Part shown: one piece after another, positions 5,527-5,714 of the stretch
Position numbering within the stretch: position 1 is the first letter of the stretch
How the letters are laid out: the number at the start of each line of letters is the position of its first letter
DNA from: Pseudomonadales bacterium
GTDB taxonomy: Bacteria; Pseudomonadota; Gammaproteobacteria; Pseudomonadales; Pseudohongiellaceae
Assembly: GCA_022360535.1 (NCBI GenBank)
Contig: JAKSCP010000486.1
Location: forward strand, 1 to 5,714
Direction of reading: 5' to 3'
DNA: 5,714 nucleotides
The notes under the pieces: generated by a model
Databases searched by the model: none
What the model was told of the DNA's origin: nothing
Seen by the model: only the letters and a program-made list of their open reading frames with translations
Program-made: the position numbers and the translations under genes

Positions 5527-5714
5527 CTAGCGTTCTACCCGCTCCAAGTTACAGGTTTCTGAATCGGGATCAAAGGTGAGCTTAATCTCTCCGTTGGCGA
5601 GTTGCGCCTTAACCTGATCAATTTTCTGTTCGAGAGAGAAGTCTTGATGGCCATAATCCGTGCCCTCTCGTAGCACAAACTCCTCGATTATGCCTAGCAA
5701 GGCGTCTTCAGAAA
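5527..5714 (-). CDS. yheU: YheU-family (UPF0270) protein, C-terminal 61 residues; 5' end outside window
   Basis: Reading leftward from the window end, an open frame of 61 codons stops at TAG (5527-5529). It is rich in Glu and Leu and contains the block EEFVLREGTDYG followed by SLEQKIDQVKAQLANGEIKLTFDP. This matches the UPF0270/YheU family (E. coli YheU, 72 residues, with FVLREGTDYG and LEQKVADVKRQL). About 10-15 N-terminal residues, starting near the family's 'IPWQDLSPETL', should lie just beyond the right edge. The function is not established. The proteins are small and soluble and are found mainly in gammaproteobacteria. There is no membrane segment or signal. It is the first visible gene of the minus-strand operon, 14 nt before tusA. 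Confidence 0.85.
   Translation of the reverse strand, partial: SEDALLGIIEEFVLREGTDYGHQDFSLEQKIDQVKAQLANGEIKLTFDPDSETCNLERVER

Noticed and set aside
1..5714. CRISPR array, transposon, toxin-antitoxin or phage defence system
   Set aside because: I saw no direct-repeat series, transposase motifs, terminal inverted repeats or paired small toxin-like genes. Apart from the surface-protein gene, the genes are conserved housekeeping families.

Overview
The window looks like a chromosomal housekeeping segment of a gammaproteobacterium, probably marine. PdxB (the DXP-dependent branch of vitamin B6 synthesis), a YheU/UPF0270 protein, TusA and an AlaA very close to the E. coli enzyme all point to that class. 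By eye the base composition is near 50% GC. The strongly acidic, cysteine-free surface protein at the left edge fits a marine or environmental lifestyle, but that is inference. I see no rRNA or tRNA gene, insertion sequence, CRISPR array, phage gene or attachment site.

Layout, left to right. (1) 1-1203, plus strand: the C-terminal 400 residues of a large protein that starts outside the window. It is built of glycine/serine-rich beta-barrel-like repeats of the kind found at the ends of big FecR-domain or TbpB-like surface proteins. A perfect bidirectional terminator (1221-1247) separates it from (2) msrB (1273-1698, minus), a zinc-type methionine-R-sulfoxide reductase with only one redox cysteine. 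(3) A 200-bp divergent control region (1699-1898) contains a 17-bp palindrome and a small leader hairpin. It drives msrB leftward and (4) alaA (1899-3143, plus), a glutamate-pyruvate aminotransferase, rightward. (5) A tight minus-strand operon fills the rest. In transcription order it is yheU-like (5527 to beyond the window), tusA (5246-5512), a stand-alone 5'-3' exonuclease (4306-5241) and pdxB (3153-4280). Gaps in that operon are 14, 4 and 25 nt. pdxB meets alaA tail to tail with only 9 nt between the stop codons.

How the genes relate: pdxB helps make pyridoxal phosphate and alaA uses it, but they lie on opposing transcripts. TusA (sulfur relay) and MsrB (repair of oxidised methionine) both concern sulfur chemistry but are not co-transcribed. 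The four-gene operon mixes sulfur transfer, DNA processing and cofactor synthesis with no evident single pathway. I found no convincing new biological system. The points most worth a second look are the duplicated barrel module in the surface protein, the one-cysteine MsrB, the stand-alone 5' nuclease with a complete metal-ligand set, the palindrome between msrB and alaA, and the alaA/pdxB convergent junction with a hairpin inside pdxB.
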